Positions 29,142 through 37,352 are shown, counted from the stretch's first letter. The stretch: 38,882 bases of DNA from Intestinibacillus sp050255995 (GCA_050255995.1 JBFWIM010000008.1:1-38882); one strand, 5' to 3'. Numbers and translations are program-made. Notes: generated from the sequence alone by a model not told the origin.

Positions 29142-29501
29142 ATGGTTTCGAAGAAAGACTCTAACAAAGCGCGTCTGAAGCGTCATAAGAGAGTACGCGG
29201 CACGATCTCCGGTACGGCTGACCGCCCGCGTCTGAACGTATACAGAAGCGCAAAGAACATCTACGTGCAGGTGATTGACGACGTAAACGGCGTCACCATC
29301 GCTTCCGCTTCGACGATTGAGAAGGACTTTGCACAGTACGGCGGCAACAAGGAAGCCGCCAAGCTCGTCGGCCAGAAGGTCGCCGAGCGCGCCAAGGCCA
29401 AGGGCGTCACCGCTGTTGTATTCGACCGCGGCGGCTACCTGTACCACGGCCGTGTCAAAGAGCTCGCTGACGGCGCCCGCGAGGGCGGCCTGCAGTTTTA
29501 A
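29142..29501 (+). CDS. rplR: 50S ribosomal protein L18 (uL18)
   Basis: 119 residues. L18 binds 5S rRNA with L5. It shows RHKRVRGTISGTADRPRLNV, YRSAKNIYVQVIDDVNGVTI, and the C-terminal FDRGGYLYHGRVKELADGAR. AAGGAAGG precedes the ATG; 16-nt gap to rplF. Confidence 0.99.
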   Translation: MVSKKDSNKARLKRHKRVRGTISGTADRPRLNVYRSAKNIYVQVIDDVNGVTIASASTIEKDFAQYGGNKEAAKLVGQKVAERAKAKGVTAVVFDRGGYLYHGRVKELADGAREGGLQF

Positions 29502-29519
29502 GTCGGGAGGAGGTAAAAC

Positions 29520-30023
29520 ATGGCTAAGTTTGATAGAAACGATAAGAGAGAGGACGAGTTCAAAGAAACCGTTGTCTCCCTCAATCGCGTATCCAAGACT
29601 GTAAAGGGCGGTCGTATCTTCAAGTTCGCGGCGCTGGTCGTCGTGGGCGACGGCAAGGGCACCGTCGGTTTCGGTCTGGGCAAGGCCTCCGAAGTTCCCG
29701 ATGCGATTCGCAAGGGCATTGAGGACGCAAAGAAGAACCTGATCAAGGTCTCCCTCAAGGGCACCACGATTCCGCACGAGGTGCTGGGTGAGTTTGGCGC
29801 CGGCCGCGTGCTGCTGAAGCCCGCCGCTCCCGGTACCGGCGTAATCGCCGGCGGCGCGGTCCGCGCGGTTCTCGAGGCTGCCGGCATCAAGGACATCCGC
29901 ACCAAGTGCCTGCGCTCCAACAACCCGCAGAACGTTGTCACCGCGACGATCGAGGGACTCAAGTCCCTGCGTGACGCCGCTCAGGTCGCGGCTATCCGCG
30001 GCAAAGACGTTTCCGAACTTTAA
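29520..30023 (+). CDS. rpsE: 30S ribosomal protein S5 (uS5)
   Basis: 167 residues. S5 helps decoding accuracy and forms the mRNA entry channel. It shows ETVVSLNRVSKTVKGGRIFK, FAALVVVGDGKGTVGFGLGK, and AAPGTGVIAGGAVRAVLEAA. The spectinomycin-related loop (VSKTVKGGR) is of the normal, sensitive type. GGAGGAGG precedes the ATG; 18-nt gap to rplR. Confidence 0.99.
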   Translation: MAKFDRNDKREDEFKETVVSLNRVSKTVKGGRIFKFAALVVVGDGKGTVGFGLGKASEVPDAIRKGIEDAKKNLIKVSLKGTTIPHEVLGEFGAGRVLLKPAAPGTGVIAGGAVRAVLEAAGIKDIRTKCLRSNNPQNVVTATIEGLKSLRDAAQVAAIRGKDVSEL

Positions 30024-30037
30024 GGAGGGGTAATACA

Positions 30038-30220
30038 ATGGCGAACATGAAGATTACCCTGAAAAAGAGCCTGGCGGGCCGCATTGAAAAGCATATCGCC
30101 ACCGCTCACTCTTTAGGGCTTAAGAAGATTAATGATGTAACGATTCAGCCGGACAACGCGCAGACGCGCGGCAAGGTTGCCAAGATTGGCTACCTGCTCC
30201 AGGTTGAAGAGAACGTATAA
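30038..30220 (+). CDS. rpmD: 50S ribosomal protein L30 (uL30)
   Basis: 60 residues, normal for the bacterial form. It shows KITLKKSLAGRIEKHIATAH and LGLKKINDVTIQPDNAQTRG. L30 is a small late-assembly protein at the 50S surface, not present in all bacteria. AAGGAGGGG precedes the ATG; 14-nt gap to rpsE. Confidence 0.98.
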   Translation: MANMKITLKKSLAGRIEKHIATAHSLGLKKINDVTIQPDNAQTRGKVAKIGYLLQVEENV

Positions 30221-30233
30221 GGAGGTGTAAACC

Positions 30234-30674
30234 ATGAAGCTTCAGAATTTACAGCCTTCTGAAGGCTCCGCGAAGAAGCCCTACCGTAAGGGCCGCGGCG
30301 CAGGCTCCGGCAACGGCAAGACCGCAGGCCGCGGCCACAAGGGACAGTGGGCCCGCTCGGGCGGCGGCGTCCGCCCCGGCTTTGAAGGCGGCCAGATGCC
30401 TTTGGCACGTCGTCTGCCGAAGCGCGGCTTCCACAACATTTTCGGCACCACCTATGCTCCGGTGAACGTCTCCGCGCTCGACCGTTTTGAGGATGGCGCC
30501 GAAGTCACTGCACAGACCCTCGCTGAGGCTGGTCTCGTCAAGAACCAGCTCGACGGCGTAAAAATCCTCGGCAGCGGCGAGCTGACCAAGAAACTGACCG
30601 TCAAGGCAGCGGCTTTCTCGGCTTCCGCGAAAGAGAAGATCGAAAAGGCAGGCGGAAAGGCCGAGGTGGTATAA
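30234..30674 (+). CDS. rplO: 50S ribosomal protein L15 (uL15)
   Basis: 146 residues. L15 has a long basic N-terminal extension into 23S rRNA: MKLQNLQPSEGSAKKPYRKG, then KTAGRGHKGQWARSGGGVRP and FEGGQMPLARRLPKRGFHNI. The C-terminal globular part ends in KAEVV. AAGGAGG precedes the ATG; it ends one base before the secY start. Confidence 0.99.
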   Translation: MKLQNLQPSEGSAKKPYRKGRGAGSGNGKTAGRGHKGQWARSGGGVRPGFEGGQMPLARRLPKRGFHNIFGTTYAPVNVSALDRFEDGAEVTAQTLAEAGLVKNQLDGVKILGSGELTKKLTVKAAAFSASAKEKIEKAGGKAEVV

Positions 30675-30675
30675 G

Positions 30676-31965
30676 GTGTTTGAGACCTTAAAGAACGCCT
30701 GGCGCATTCCGGAACTGAAGAAGAAAATTCTGTATACCATCTTCATTCTGCTTATCTTTCGCATCGGCGCGTCCATCCCGGTACCGTTTATCGACCTTGC
30801 AGGTCTGAAGACGCTGTTCTCCTCCGAGGATTACGCGAACAGCATGCTTGGCTTTGTTAACGTGTTTACCGGCGGCGGCCTGTCCAACGCGACCCTGTTT
30901 GCAATGTCCATCACCCCCTACATCAACGCGCAGATTATTTTGCAGCTGCTGACGGTTGCAATTCCCGCGCTTGAGCGTATGGTGAAGGAAAACGGCGAGG
31001 AAGGCCGCAAGAAGATCGCAAGCTGGACCCGTTACCTCGGCGTTGCGCTCGGTCTTCTGCAGGGCTTCACCTACTATACCATGCTTCGTGCTCAGAACCT
31101 GCTGCTGTCGCGCGACGTCTGGACCGGTATCGTCATTGTTATGACCTTTACCGCCGGCACCGCGTTCATCATCTGGCTGGGTGAGCACATCACCGAAAAC
31201 GGCATCGGCAACGGCATTTCCATCATCCTGTTCGCGGGCATCATTTCCCGCGGCCCGTCGATGGCCAACAGCCTGTACAACCTGATCAAGAACGGCAGCG
31301 CGAATATCGCCATCGCCCTCCTGATCGTTGTGGTTGGCATTGCGCTGATCGTCTTTGTCGTGTTCATGTCCAATGCGGAGCGCCGCATCCCGATCCAGTA
31401 CGCCAAGCGCGTCGTGGGCCGCAAGATGTACGGCGGCCAGTCCACGCACCTGCCGATCAAGGTCAGCGCGTCGGGCGTTATGCCGATCATCTTTGCATCC
31501 TCGATTATGTCGCTGCCGACCACCCTCGGGATCTTCTACAAACCGGCTTCCGGTTCCATTGGCGCGCATATCATGAGCCTGTTCAACCATACCAACCCGT
31601 TCTATATCGTGATTTATTTACTGCTGATTATTGCTTTTGCATATTTCTATGCGGCAATTCAGTTTAATCCGATAGAAATTGCCAATAATTTGAAAAAGAA
31701 CGGCGGTTTTATTCCGGGCTTCCGTCCCGGCAAGCCTACGAGCGACTTTATTACCAAGGCGCTTGGCAAGGTCACCTTTGTGGGATCTATCTTCCTGGGT
31801 ATCGTTGCTGCGTTGCCGCTGGTTATCGGCGCGCTCAACTCCAGCCTGTCCGGCGTGGCGCTCGGCGGCACCTCGGTGCTGATCGTGGTCGGCGTAGCGC
31901 TCGATACGGTGAAGCAGATGGAGGCGCAGATGATGATGCGTCATCACAAGGGATTCCTTGAATAA
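30676..31965 (+). CDS. secY: Preprotein translocase channel subunit SecY
   Basis: 429 residues, ten membrane helices. SecY forms the protein-conducting channel with SecE and SecG, driven by SecA. It shows the plug region FRIGASIPVPFIDLAGLKTL, GGGLSNATLFAMSITPYINA, ISIILFAGI and the C-terminal loop RPGKPTSDFI. The start is GTG at 30676, one base after the rplO stop, with GAGGTGG 6 nt upstream in rplO; the protein reads MFETLKNAWRIPELKKKI. Translation is coupled to L15. It would export the signal-peptide proteins encoded elsewhere in this window. Confidence 0.99.
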   Translation: MFETLKNAWRIPELKKKILYTIFILLIFRIGASIPVPFIDLAGLKTLFSSEDYANSMLGFVNVFTGGGLSNATLFAMSITPYINAQIILQLLTVAIPALERMVKENGEEGRKKIASWTRYLGVALGLLQGFTYYTMLRAQNLLLSRDVWTGIVIVMTFTAGTAFIIWLGEHITENGIGNGISIILFAGIISRGPSMANSLYNLIKNGSANIAIALLIVVVGIALIVFVVFMSNAERRIPIQYAKRVVGRKMYGGQSTHLPIKVSASGVMPIIFASSIMSLPTTLGIFYKPASGSIGAHIMSLFNHTNPFYIVIYLLLIIAFAYFYAAIQFNPIEIANNLKKNGGFIPGFRPGKPTSDFITKALGKVTFVGSIFLGIVAALPLVIGALNSSLSGVALGGTSVLIVVGVALDTVKQMEAQMMMRHHKGFLE

Positions 31966-31980
31966 CGGGAGGCTTTTTCA

Positions 31981-32610
31981 GTGAACCTGATTTTACTCGG
32001 CGCTCCGGGCGCCGGTAAGGGCACCCTGGCGGCATACCTCATCGACAAGATGGGGGTGCCGTCGGTGTCGACCGGCAATCTTCTCCGTGAGGCCATTCAA
32101 AACAACACCCCGCTTGGCCAGAGCGCCAAGCAGTATATGGACGCCGGGCAGCTGGTGCCGGACGAGGTCGTAATCGGTATGCTCCGTGAGCGTATCGCGC
32201 AGGAGGACTGCAGGAACGGCTTTATTCTGGACGGTTTTCCGCGCACCATTCCCCAGGCCGAGGCACTCGACACGATTGCCGGGATCGACTGCGCGCTCTC
32301 CCTGGAGGTGCCCGACGAGGTGATTGAGCCGCGTATGACCGGCCGCCGCGTTTGCTTAAAGTGCGGCGCGACCTTCCATATCAAGGCCAATCCGCCCAAA
32401 ACGCCGGACGTTTGCGACGTCTGCGGCGACCCGCTGGTCATCCGCAAGGACGACAAACCGGAAGTCGTAAAAGATCGTCTCTCGACCTTCCATGCGCAGA
32501 CCGAGCCCCTTAAGGACTACTACGGCGCGCAGGGCAAGCTCAAGACCATCGACGGCACGCAGGGCATTGGGATGACGCAGCAGCTCGCGGCCACGGCGCT
32601 GGGGCTGTAA
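31981..32610 (+). CDS. adk: Adenylate kinase, zinc-binding long form
   Basis: 209 residues. It interconverts ATP and AMP with two ADP. The P-loop GAPGAGKGT lies at 7-15, the AMP site STGNLLREA follows, FILDGFPRT lies at 81-89. The LID domain has Cys125, Cys128, Cys145 and Cys148 (VCLKCGATF and VCDVCGDPL), the structural zinc form typical of Gram-positive bacteria. The start is GTG at 31981 with GGGAGG 8 nt upstream. It follows secY by 15 nt, as usual in this cluster. Confidence 0.98.
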   Translation: MNLILLGAPGAGKGTLAAYLIDKMGVPSVSTGNLLREAIQNNTPLGQSAKQYMDAGQLVPDEVVIGMLRERIAQEDCRNGFILDGFPRTIPQAEALDTIAGIDCALSLEVPDEVIEPRMTGRRVCLKCGATFHIKANPPKTPDVCDVCGDPLVIRKDDKPEVVKDRLSTFHAQTEPLKDYYGAQGKLKTIDGTQGIGMTQQLAATALGL

Positions 32611-32613
32611 GCC

Positions 32614-33378
32614 ATGATCAACATTAAATCCGAGCATGAGCTTGAGCTCATGCGAAAAGCCGGCCGCATCACGGCGATCGCCCGCAAGGCGGCTGCCGAC
32701 GCGGTCCGGCCCGGGGTTACTACAGGTGAAATCGACCGGATTGTCCGTAAAACGATCGAGGCTGCGGGGGCAAAGCCTTCCTTCCTCGGCTACGGCGGCT
32801 TTCCGGGGAGCGCCTGCATATCCATCAACGACGAGGTTATCCACGGTATTCCCTCCGAGAAGCGCACAGTCCGCGAGGGCGATATCGTCAAGGTCGACGT
32901 GGGCGCCTATATCGACGGCTTCCACGGCGACTGCGCGGCGACGATCCCCTGCGGGGAGGTCTCCGAGGAGGCCCGAAAGCTGATTGAGGTAACCCGGCAG
33001 AGCTTCTATGAGGGTATCCGGTACGCCCGCGAGGGCTGCCGTGTCTCCGATATTTCCAGCGCTGTGCAGACCTACGTGGAGGCGAACGGCTTTTCGGTCG
33101 TGCGCCAGTACGTGGGACACGGCGTCGGCGCCGCGCTCCACGAGTCGCCCGAGGTTCCGAACTTCGGCCGGCCCGGGCATGGGGTACGGCTCCAGCGGGG
33201 TATGACCCTGGCCATCGAGCCCATGGTCAATGCGGGCGTGTATGACATTAAAGTTCTGCCGGACGGCTGGACGGTCAAAACACGCGACGGCAGACTGTCG
33301 GCGCACTACGAGAACACTGTTGCAATCACCGAAAACGAGCCTGAGATCCTTACGAATATCGACGGCGAGGTACTGTAA
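32614..33378 (+). CDS. map: Type I methionine aminopeptidase
   Basis: 254 residues. It removes the initiator methionine from new proteins. The metal ligands are all present: Asp95, Asp106, His169, Glu202 and Glu233, with substrate-side His77, matching the E. coli enzyme with a constant offset of two. Motifs seen are VKVDVGAYIDGFHGDCAATI, YVGHGVGAALHESPEVPNFG and TLAIEPM. The ATG lies 3 nt after the adk stop; the ribosome binding site is weak (GGGGC), so coupling with adk is likely. Confidence 0.98.
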   Translation: MINIKSEHELELMRKAGRITAIARKAAADAVRPGVTTGEIDRIVRKTIEAAGAKPSFLGYGGFPGSACISINDEVIHGIPSEKRTVREGDIVKVDVGAYIDGFHGDCAATIPCGEVSEEARKLIEVTRQSFYEGIRYAREGCRVSDISSAVQTYVEANGFSVVRQYVGHGVGAALHESPEVPNFGRPGHGVRLQRGMTLAIEPMVNAGVYDIKVLPDGWTVKTRDGRLSAHYENTVAITENEPEILTNIDGEVL

Positions 33379-33380
33379 CG

Positions 33381-33656
33381 ATGGAATCCCACAAATCCGA
33401 CATTGTTTTGTCGCTGAAGGGCCGCGATAAGGGGATGCTGCTTCTTGTCATCGACGAGGACGGGGAAAACCTTTATCTGGCCAACGGCAGGCAACGGCGA
33501 GCAGAAAACCCCAAGCGCAAAAAGCGCAGGCACGTTTCGCATCAGGGGATCTGCGATGCGTGGACACGTGAGAAGCTGCTGAGAACCGGACGCCTGTCCA
33601 ACAGCGATATCCGCAAAGCCCTTGCCCTATGGAAAGGGGAAGCGGGCTCAGTATGA
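33381..33656 (+). CDS. KOW-domain RNA-binding protein (L14e-like)
   Basis: 91 residues. The first half has a KOW-like SH3 fold (SDIVLSLKGRDKGMLLLVID, then NLYLANGRQRRAENPKRKKR), similar to archaeal/eukaryotic ribosomal L14e. Such a gene lies between map and infA in many Firmicutes. It begins two bases after the map stop, with no clear ribosome binding site of its own. Function is unknown; RNA or ribosome binding is the reasonable guess. Confidence 0.85.
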   Translation: MESHKSDIVLSLKGRDKGMLLLVIDEDGENLYLANGRQRRAENPKRKKRRHVSHQGICDAWTREKLLRTGRLSNSDIRKALALWKGEAGSV

Positions 33657-33681
33657 CCGAGGGAGGAGAATTTGATAGCGT

Positions 33682-33900
33682 ATGGCAAAAGATGACGTAA
33701 TCGAACTGGAAGGTACCGTCATAGAGGCGCTGCCCAACGCGATGTTTCAGGTGGAGCTGCCCAACGGCCACAAAATCCTGGCGCACATCTCCGGCAAGCT
33801 CCGCATGAACTTTATCCGCATTCTGCCTGGCGACAAGGTCACCGTACAGATGTCGCCTTACGACCTGACTCGCGGTCGTATCACCTGGCGTTCCAAGTAA
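33682..33900 (+). CDS. infA: Translation initiation factor IF-1
   Basis: 72 residues, exact family length. IF-1 is an OB-fold protein that occupies the A site in initiation. It shows MAKDDVIELEGTVIEALPNA, FQVELPNGHKILAHISGKLR, and PYDLTRGRITWRSK. GGAGGAG lies about 13 nt before the ATG. A 120-nt non-coding gap with a CCGGCG-AAAA-CGCCGG hairpin (33966-33981) separates it from rpmJ. Confidence 0.99.
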   Translation: MAKDDVIELEGTVIEALPNAMFQVELPNGHKILAHISGKLRMNFIRILPGDKVTVQMSPYDLTRGRITWRSK

Positions 33901-34020
33901 GGGACACGGGTAGCACTCAAAAAAGCGAGCGGAGGCGCGTTATGTGACCTGTGCGCCAGTGGTCGCCGGCGAAAACGCCGGAGTCCCATCCCACCATAAA
34001 AATGATGGAGGTAAAATGTC

Positions 34021-34134
34021 ATGAAGGTAAGACCGTCTGTTAAGCCGATCTGCGAAAAGTGCAAGATCATCCGCCGCAAGGGCAAGGTTATGGTTATCTG
34101 CATTAACCCGAAGCACAAGCAGAAGCAGGGCTAA
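34021..34134 (+). CDS. rpmJ: 50S ribosomal protein L36 (bL36), zinc form
   Basis: 37 residues, exact length. L36 stabilises 23S rRNA near the factor site. It begins MKVRPSVKPICEKCKIIRRK and carries the zinc ligands Cys11, Cys14, Cys27 and His32. GGAGG at about 34006-34010 precedes the ATG. Confidence 0.98.
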   Translation: MKVRPSVKPICEKCKIIRRKGKVMVICINPKHKQKQG

Positions 34135-34441
34135 AGCCGCGTCTGGCCGTGCGATACTTTGTCACGGGGCCCCATCCGTCTCGTTGCGTACCAGGGTACG
34201 CGGCCTCGACGGCTTGCACCCCGTTCCGCGTCTCGCGCGACCATACTTGCTTTAGAACGGCTGGACCGCTGTTGCATCCGCTGCGCCATACTGGCTGCGG
34301 GGATTGAAACGGCATCAAAATTGTATTCGTTAACGGACACGACAAGCACGCCCGGAGAGGGCGGCGCTGCAGGGGCGGGGGCGGCTCCTATACTGTGTCT
34401 GTCAAAACGTCCCAGTGAATATTTCGGAGGTTTATAGAAAT
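34135..34441. other. 307-nt structured gap between rpmJ and rpsM
   Basis: A nested stem is visible: GCGTACC-AG-GGTACGC (34186-34201) inside CCGTC..GACGG (34177-34212), with CGGGG and CCCCG outside it. TATACT at 34389-34394 lacks a -35. The minus-strand frames across it are open, but have no start signals or recognisable product. It may be an inserted intergenic repeat, or a leader for the alpha part of the cluster. Confidence 0.4.
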
Positions 34442-34810
34442 ATGGCACGTATTGCCGGCGTAGACCTGCCCCGCGATAAGCGCGTGGAAATCGGTCTGAC
34501 CTATATCTACGGCATTGGACGCAAGCTGTCGGGCGACATCTTAGCAAAAACCGGTGTAAACCCGGATACCCGCGTCAAGGATCTCACCGAGGACGAGGCT
34601 GCTCGTCTGCGTGAGGCGATTGACAAGGAATACACCGTTGAAGGCGATCTCCGCCGTGAGGTCGGCCTCAACATCAAGCGCCTGGTTGAAATCGGCTGCT
34701 ATCGCGGCCTGCGTCACCGTCGCGGCCTTCCGGTTCGCGGCCAGCGCACCAAGACCAATGCGCGTACCCGCAAGGGTCCCAAGAAGACCATTGCGAACAA
34801 GAAGAAGTAA
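34442..34810 (+). CDS. rpsM: 30S ribosomal protein S13 (uS13)
   Basis: 122 residues, normal length. S13 makes bridges to the 50S and contacts the P-site tRNA. It begins MARIAGVDLPRDKRVEIGLT, with YIYGIGRKLSGDILAKTGVN and the basic tail GQRTKTNARTRKGPKKTIAN. GGAGG at 34426-34430 lies 11 nt before this ATG; the in-frame extension to 34415 crosses that site and is rejected. Confidence 0.99.
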   Translation: MARIAGVDLPRDKRVEIGLTYIYGIGRKLSGDILAKTGVNPDTRVKDLTEDEAARLREAIDKEYTVEGDLRREVGLNIKRLVEIGCYRGLRHRRGLPVRGQRTKTNARTRKGPKKTIANKKK

Positions 34811-34826
34811 GGAGGGAGCGAAGTAA

Positions 34827-35228
34827 ATGGCTAAGGTACAGAAAAAGGGCGCTGTCAGAACCAAGCGTCGCGAGCGCAAGAATATTGAAAAGGGCGCGGC
34901 TCATATCCGCTCCTCCTTTAATAACACCATCGTTACCATCACCGACCAGAACGGCAACGCGCTGTCCTGGGCTTCTGCCGGCGAGATGGGCTTCCGCGGT
35001 TCCCGTAAGTCTACCCCGTTCGCGGCGCAGACTGCTGCCGAGACCGCTGCCAAGGCTGCCATGGAGCATGGCCTGAAGACCGTTGAGGTCTATGTCAAGG
35101 GCCCCGGCTCCGGACGTGAAGCGGCTATCCGTGCGCTGCAGGCGACCGGCCTGGAAGTAACGATGATCAAGGACGTTACCCCGATTCCGCACAACGGCTG
35201 CCGTCCGCCCAAGAGAAGAAGAGTCTAA
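34827..35228 (+). CDS. rpsK: 30S ribosomal protein S11 (uS11)
   Basis: 133 residues. S11 lies on the platform near the E-site and mRNA exit. It shows HIRSSFNNTIVTITDQNGNA, GFRGSRKSTPFAAQTAAETA, and the end DVTPIPHNGCRPPKRRRV. GGAGGG precedes the ATG; 16-nt gap to rpsM. Confidence 0.99.
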   Translation: MAKVQKKGAVRTKRRERKNIEKGAAHIRSSFNNTIVTITDQNGNALSWASAGEMGFRGSRKSTPFAAQTAAETAAKAAMEHGLKTVEVYVKGPGSGREAAIRALQATGLEVTMIKDVTPIPHNGCRPPKRRRV

Positions 35229-35246
35229 TAGAGGAGGATACTTTAA

Positions 35247-35840
35247 ATGGCAAAGAATATGCAGCCCGTGCTGAAGAGATGCAAGACCCTGGGTCTTTCT
35301 CCCGCGGTTCTGGGTTATTCCAAGAGCACCAAGAGAAACCCGAAGCAGTCCCGCCGCAAGCAGTCCGAGTATGGCCTGCAGCTGGCCGAGAAGCAGAAGG
35401 TCAAGTTCATCTACGGCGTTCTGGAGAAGCCTTTCCACAAGTACTATGAGAAGGCCGAAAAGAAGCAGGGCATTACCGGCGAGATCCTCCTGCAGGAGCT
35501 GGAGCGCCGCCTGGATAACGTTGTGTTCCGTATGGGCTTTGCAAACACCCGCCGTGAGGCGCGTCAACTGGTCAACCACGCGCACTTCACCGTGAACGGC
35601 CAGCGCGTCAATATCCCCTCCTATCAGGTTCGTCTGGGCGACGTAGTTGCGGTATGCGAGAAGTCCCGTTCCGCTACCAAGTTCAAGACCCTGATTGAGG
35701 AAAACGGCAAGAAGGCCATGCCGAAGTGGATCGATAAGGATAAGGATTCCTTTGAAGCCAAGATCATTGCGATGCCGAGCCGCGACGACATCGATTATGA
35801 AGTCTCTGAGCACCTCATCGTCGAGTTGTACTCCAAATAA
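35247..35840 (+). CDS. rpsD: 30S ribosomal protein S4 (uS4), zinc-free form
   Basis: 197 residues. S4 starts assembly of the 30S body and takes part in mRNA unwinding. It shows KRNPKQSRRKQSEYGLQLAE, the S4 RNA-binding domain ELERRLDNVVFRMGFANTRR with LVNHAHFTVNGQRVNIPSYQ, and no N-terminal Cys cluster, so it is the zinc-free form. In many Bacilli rpsD lies elsewhere with its own autoregulatory leader; here it is in the alpha cluster, as in Clostridia. GAGGAGG precedes the ATG. Confidence 0.99.
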   Translation: MAKNMQPVLKRCKTLGLSPAVLGYSKSTKRNPKQSRRKQSEYGLQLAEKQKVKFIYGVLEKPFHKYYEKAEKKQGITGEILLQELERRLDNVVFRMGFANTRREARQLVNHAHFTVNGQRVNIPSYQVRLGDVVAVCEKSRSATKFKTLIEENGKKAMPKWIDKDKDSFEAKIIAMPSRDDIDYEVSEHLIVELYSK

Positions 35841-35936
35841 GCCAAACCCTCTCATTTTATGGATCGTGTCGGGCTTTTTTTGGCGGGCACGATCTTGGAA
35901 AACAGTTTTGGCCGAACGTAAAGGAGGGTACCAGTA
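35841..35936. promoter_or_regulatory. rpsD-rpoA gap with hairpin and T tract
   Basis: GATCGTG (35862-35868) pairs with CACGATC (35888-35894) and encloses a run of seven T (35875-35881). GCCAAA (35841-35846) and TTTGGC (35879-35884) give a competing pairing. This could partially lower transcription into rpoA, but a strong terminator is not formed. Confidence 0.4.
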
Positions 35937-36884
35937 ATGATCGAAATCGAAAAGCCGCGCATCGACTGCGAAGAACTTGCGGAGGACGGCTCCTACGGCA
36001 AATTCGTGGTCGAACCGCTCGAACGCGGATATGGCACGACACTCGGCAATTCCCTGCGCCGTATTCTGCTGTCTTCTCTGCCCGGTACCGCCGCGAGCAG
36101 CATCAAGATCGCGGGCGTACAGCATGAGTTTTCCACCATTCCGGGTGTCAAGGAAGATGTGACCGAGGTCGTTCTCAATGTCAAGGGCATCATTGCCAAG
36201 CTGTATTGTGACGGTCCCAAGACGGTCTACATCGAGGCGGCCGGCGAGGGCGAAGTTAAGGCAGGCGATATCCACGCGGACAGCGACGTGGAGATTCTCA
36301 ATCCCGACCTGCACCTCGCGACGCTGATGAGCGACGCGCGTCTGTCCATGGAGATTACGCTGTCTTCGGGCCGCGGCTATGTGCCGGCGGAGCGGAACAA
36401 GCAGTATCAGACTGCTATCGGCGTAGTCCCGGTCGATTCTATCTATACCCCGGTTTATAAATGCAACTACACGGTGGAAAATACCCGTGTTGGCAACATG
36501 ACCGATTATGACAAGCTGACGCTTGAGGTATGGACCAATCGCACCATTGCTGCGAAGGACGCGGTCAGCTTGGGCGCTAAGGTTCTGCGAGACCATCTCG
36601 ACCTGTTCGTCGACCTGTCCGAGGAGATTGGCTCCAAATCCACGGTCGTCGAAAAGGCGGAAGCGCAGCATGACAAGGTACTGGAAATGACCATTGAGGA
36701 GCTCGACTTCTCGGTGCGCTCTTTCAACTGCCTCAAGCGCGCGGGCATCAATACGGTCGAGGATCTGATCAATACCTCCGAGGACGATATGATGAAGGTC
36801 CGCAACCTGGGCCGCAAGTCGCTCGAAGAGGTCATCAGCAAGCTCGAGGCCATGGGTCTGGGTCTTGCCAAGAACGAAGACTAA
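35937..36884 (+). CDS. rpoA: DNA-directed RNA polymerase subunit alpha
   Basis: 315 residues, normal length. The N-terminal domain (about 1-230) dimerises and nucleates polymerase assembly: FVVEPLERGYGTTLGNSLRR, ILLSSLPGTAASSIKIAGVQ. The C-terminal domain (about 250-310) binds UP elements and activators: LDFSVRSFNCLKRAGINTVE, then RNLGRKSLEEVISKLEAMGL. AAAGGAGGG lies about 9 nt before the ATG. Confidence 0.99.
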   Translation: MIEIEKPRIDCEELAEDGSYGKFVVEPLERGYGTTLGNSLRRILLSSLPGTAASSIKIAGVQHEFSTIPGVKEDVTEVVLNVKGIIAKLYCDGPKTVYIEAAGEGEVKAGDIHADSDVEILNPDLHLATLMSDARLSMEITLSSGRGYVPAERNKQYQTAIGVVPVDSIYTPVYKCNYTVENTRVGNMTDYDKLTLEVWTNRTIAAKDAVSLGAKVLRDHLDLFVDLSEEIGSKSTVVEKAEAQHDKVLEMTIEELDFSVRSFNCLKRAGINTVEDLINTSEDDMMKVRNLGRKSLEEVISKLEAMGLGLAKNED

Positions 36885-36928
36885 GGCTCCTTTTACACGG
36901 CCTTCGATCGTTCATCCCATGCACGATA

Positions 36929-36961
36929 AGCGGAAGCGGCACATCCTGTGCTCCGTCCGCT
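36929..36961 (+). other. Hairpin upstream of rplQ
   Basis: AGCGGA (36929-36934) pairs with TCCGCT (36956-36961), with an inner GCACA/TGTGC stem. It lies in the 114-nt gap between rpoA and rplQ. It may be a control site for L17 or an mRNA processing site. Confidence 0.45.
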
Positions 36962-36998
36962 GAACATACGTTAACCTTATCATAGGAGGTATCATTTT

Positions 36999-37343
36999 AT
37001 GGCAGGAAACCGTAAGCTCGGCAGAACCACCGACCATAGAATGGCGATGCTGCGCGCAATGGTTACCTTTCTGCTGGAGAATGGCAGAATTGAGACCACT
37101 GTCGCCCGCGCCAAGGAAGTCGGCCCTCTCGCTGAGAAGATGATCACGCTGGGCAAGAAGAATACCCTTGCCTCCCGTCGTCAGGCGATGGGCTTCATCA
37201 CCAAGGAAGCGGTTGTCGCGAAGCTCTTTGCTGACATCGCGCCGGGTTATGAGCAGAGAAACGGCGGCTACACCCGCATTATCAAGACCGGCCCCCGCCG
37301 CGGCGACGCCGCTGAGATGGCGATTCTTGAGCTGGTGAAGTAA
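36999..37343 (+). CDS. rplQ: 50S ribosomal protein L17 (bL17)
   Basis: 114 residues, normal length. L17 lies near the tunnel exit. It shows GNRKLGRTTDHRMAMLRAMV, TFLLENGRIETTVARAKEVG and the tail GYTRIIKTGPRRGDAAEMAI. AGGAGG precedes the ATG. It is the last gene of the cluster; ecfA/ecfT and truA, frequent next neighbours in Firmicutes, are absent here. Confidence 0.99.
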   Translation: MAGNRKLGRTTDHRMAMLRAMVTFLLENGRIETTVARAKEVGPLAEKMITLGKKNTLASRRQAMGFITKEAVVAKLFADIAPGYEQRNGGYTRIIKTGPRRGDAAEMAILELVK

Positions 37344-37352
37344 AACACAGAC

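Noticed and set aside
34103..34547. Minus-strand frames across the rpmJ-rpsM gap as a real or relic gene
   Set aside because: They overlap rpmJ and rpsM coding sequence, lack start signals, and show no known domain; kept only as part of the gap finding.
34674..36671. 665-codon minus-strand frame opposite rpsM, rpsK, rpsD and rpoA
   Set aside because: Spans four certain genes and their gaps; the lack of stops follows from their codon bias.
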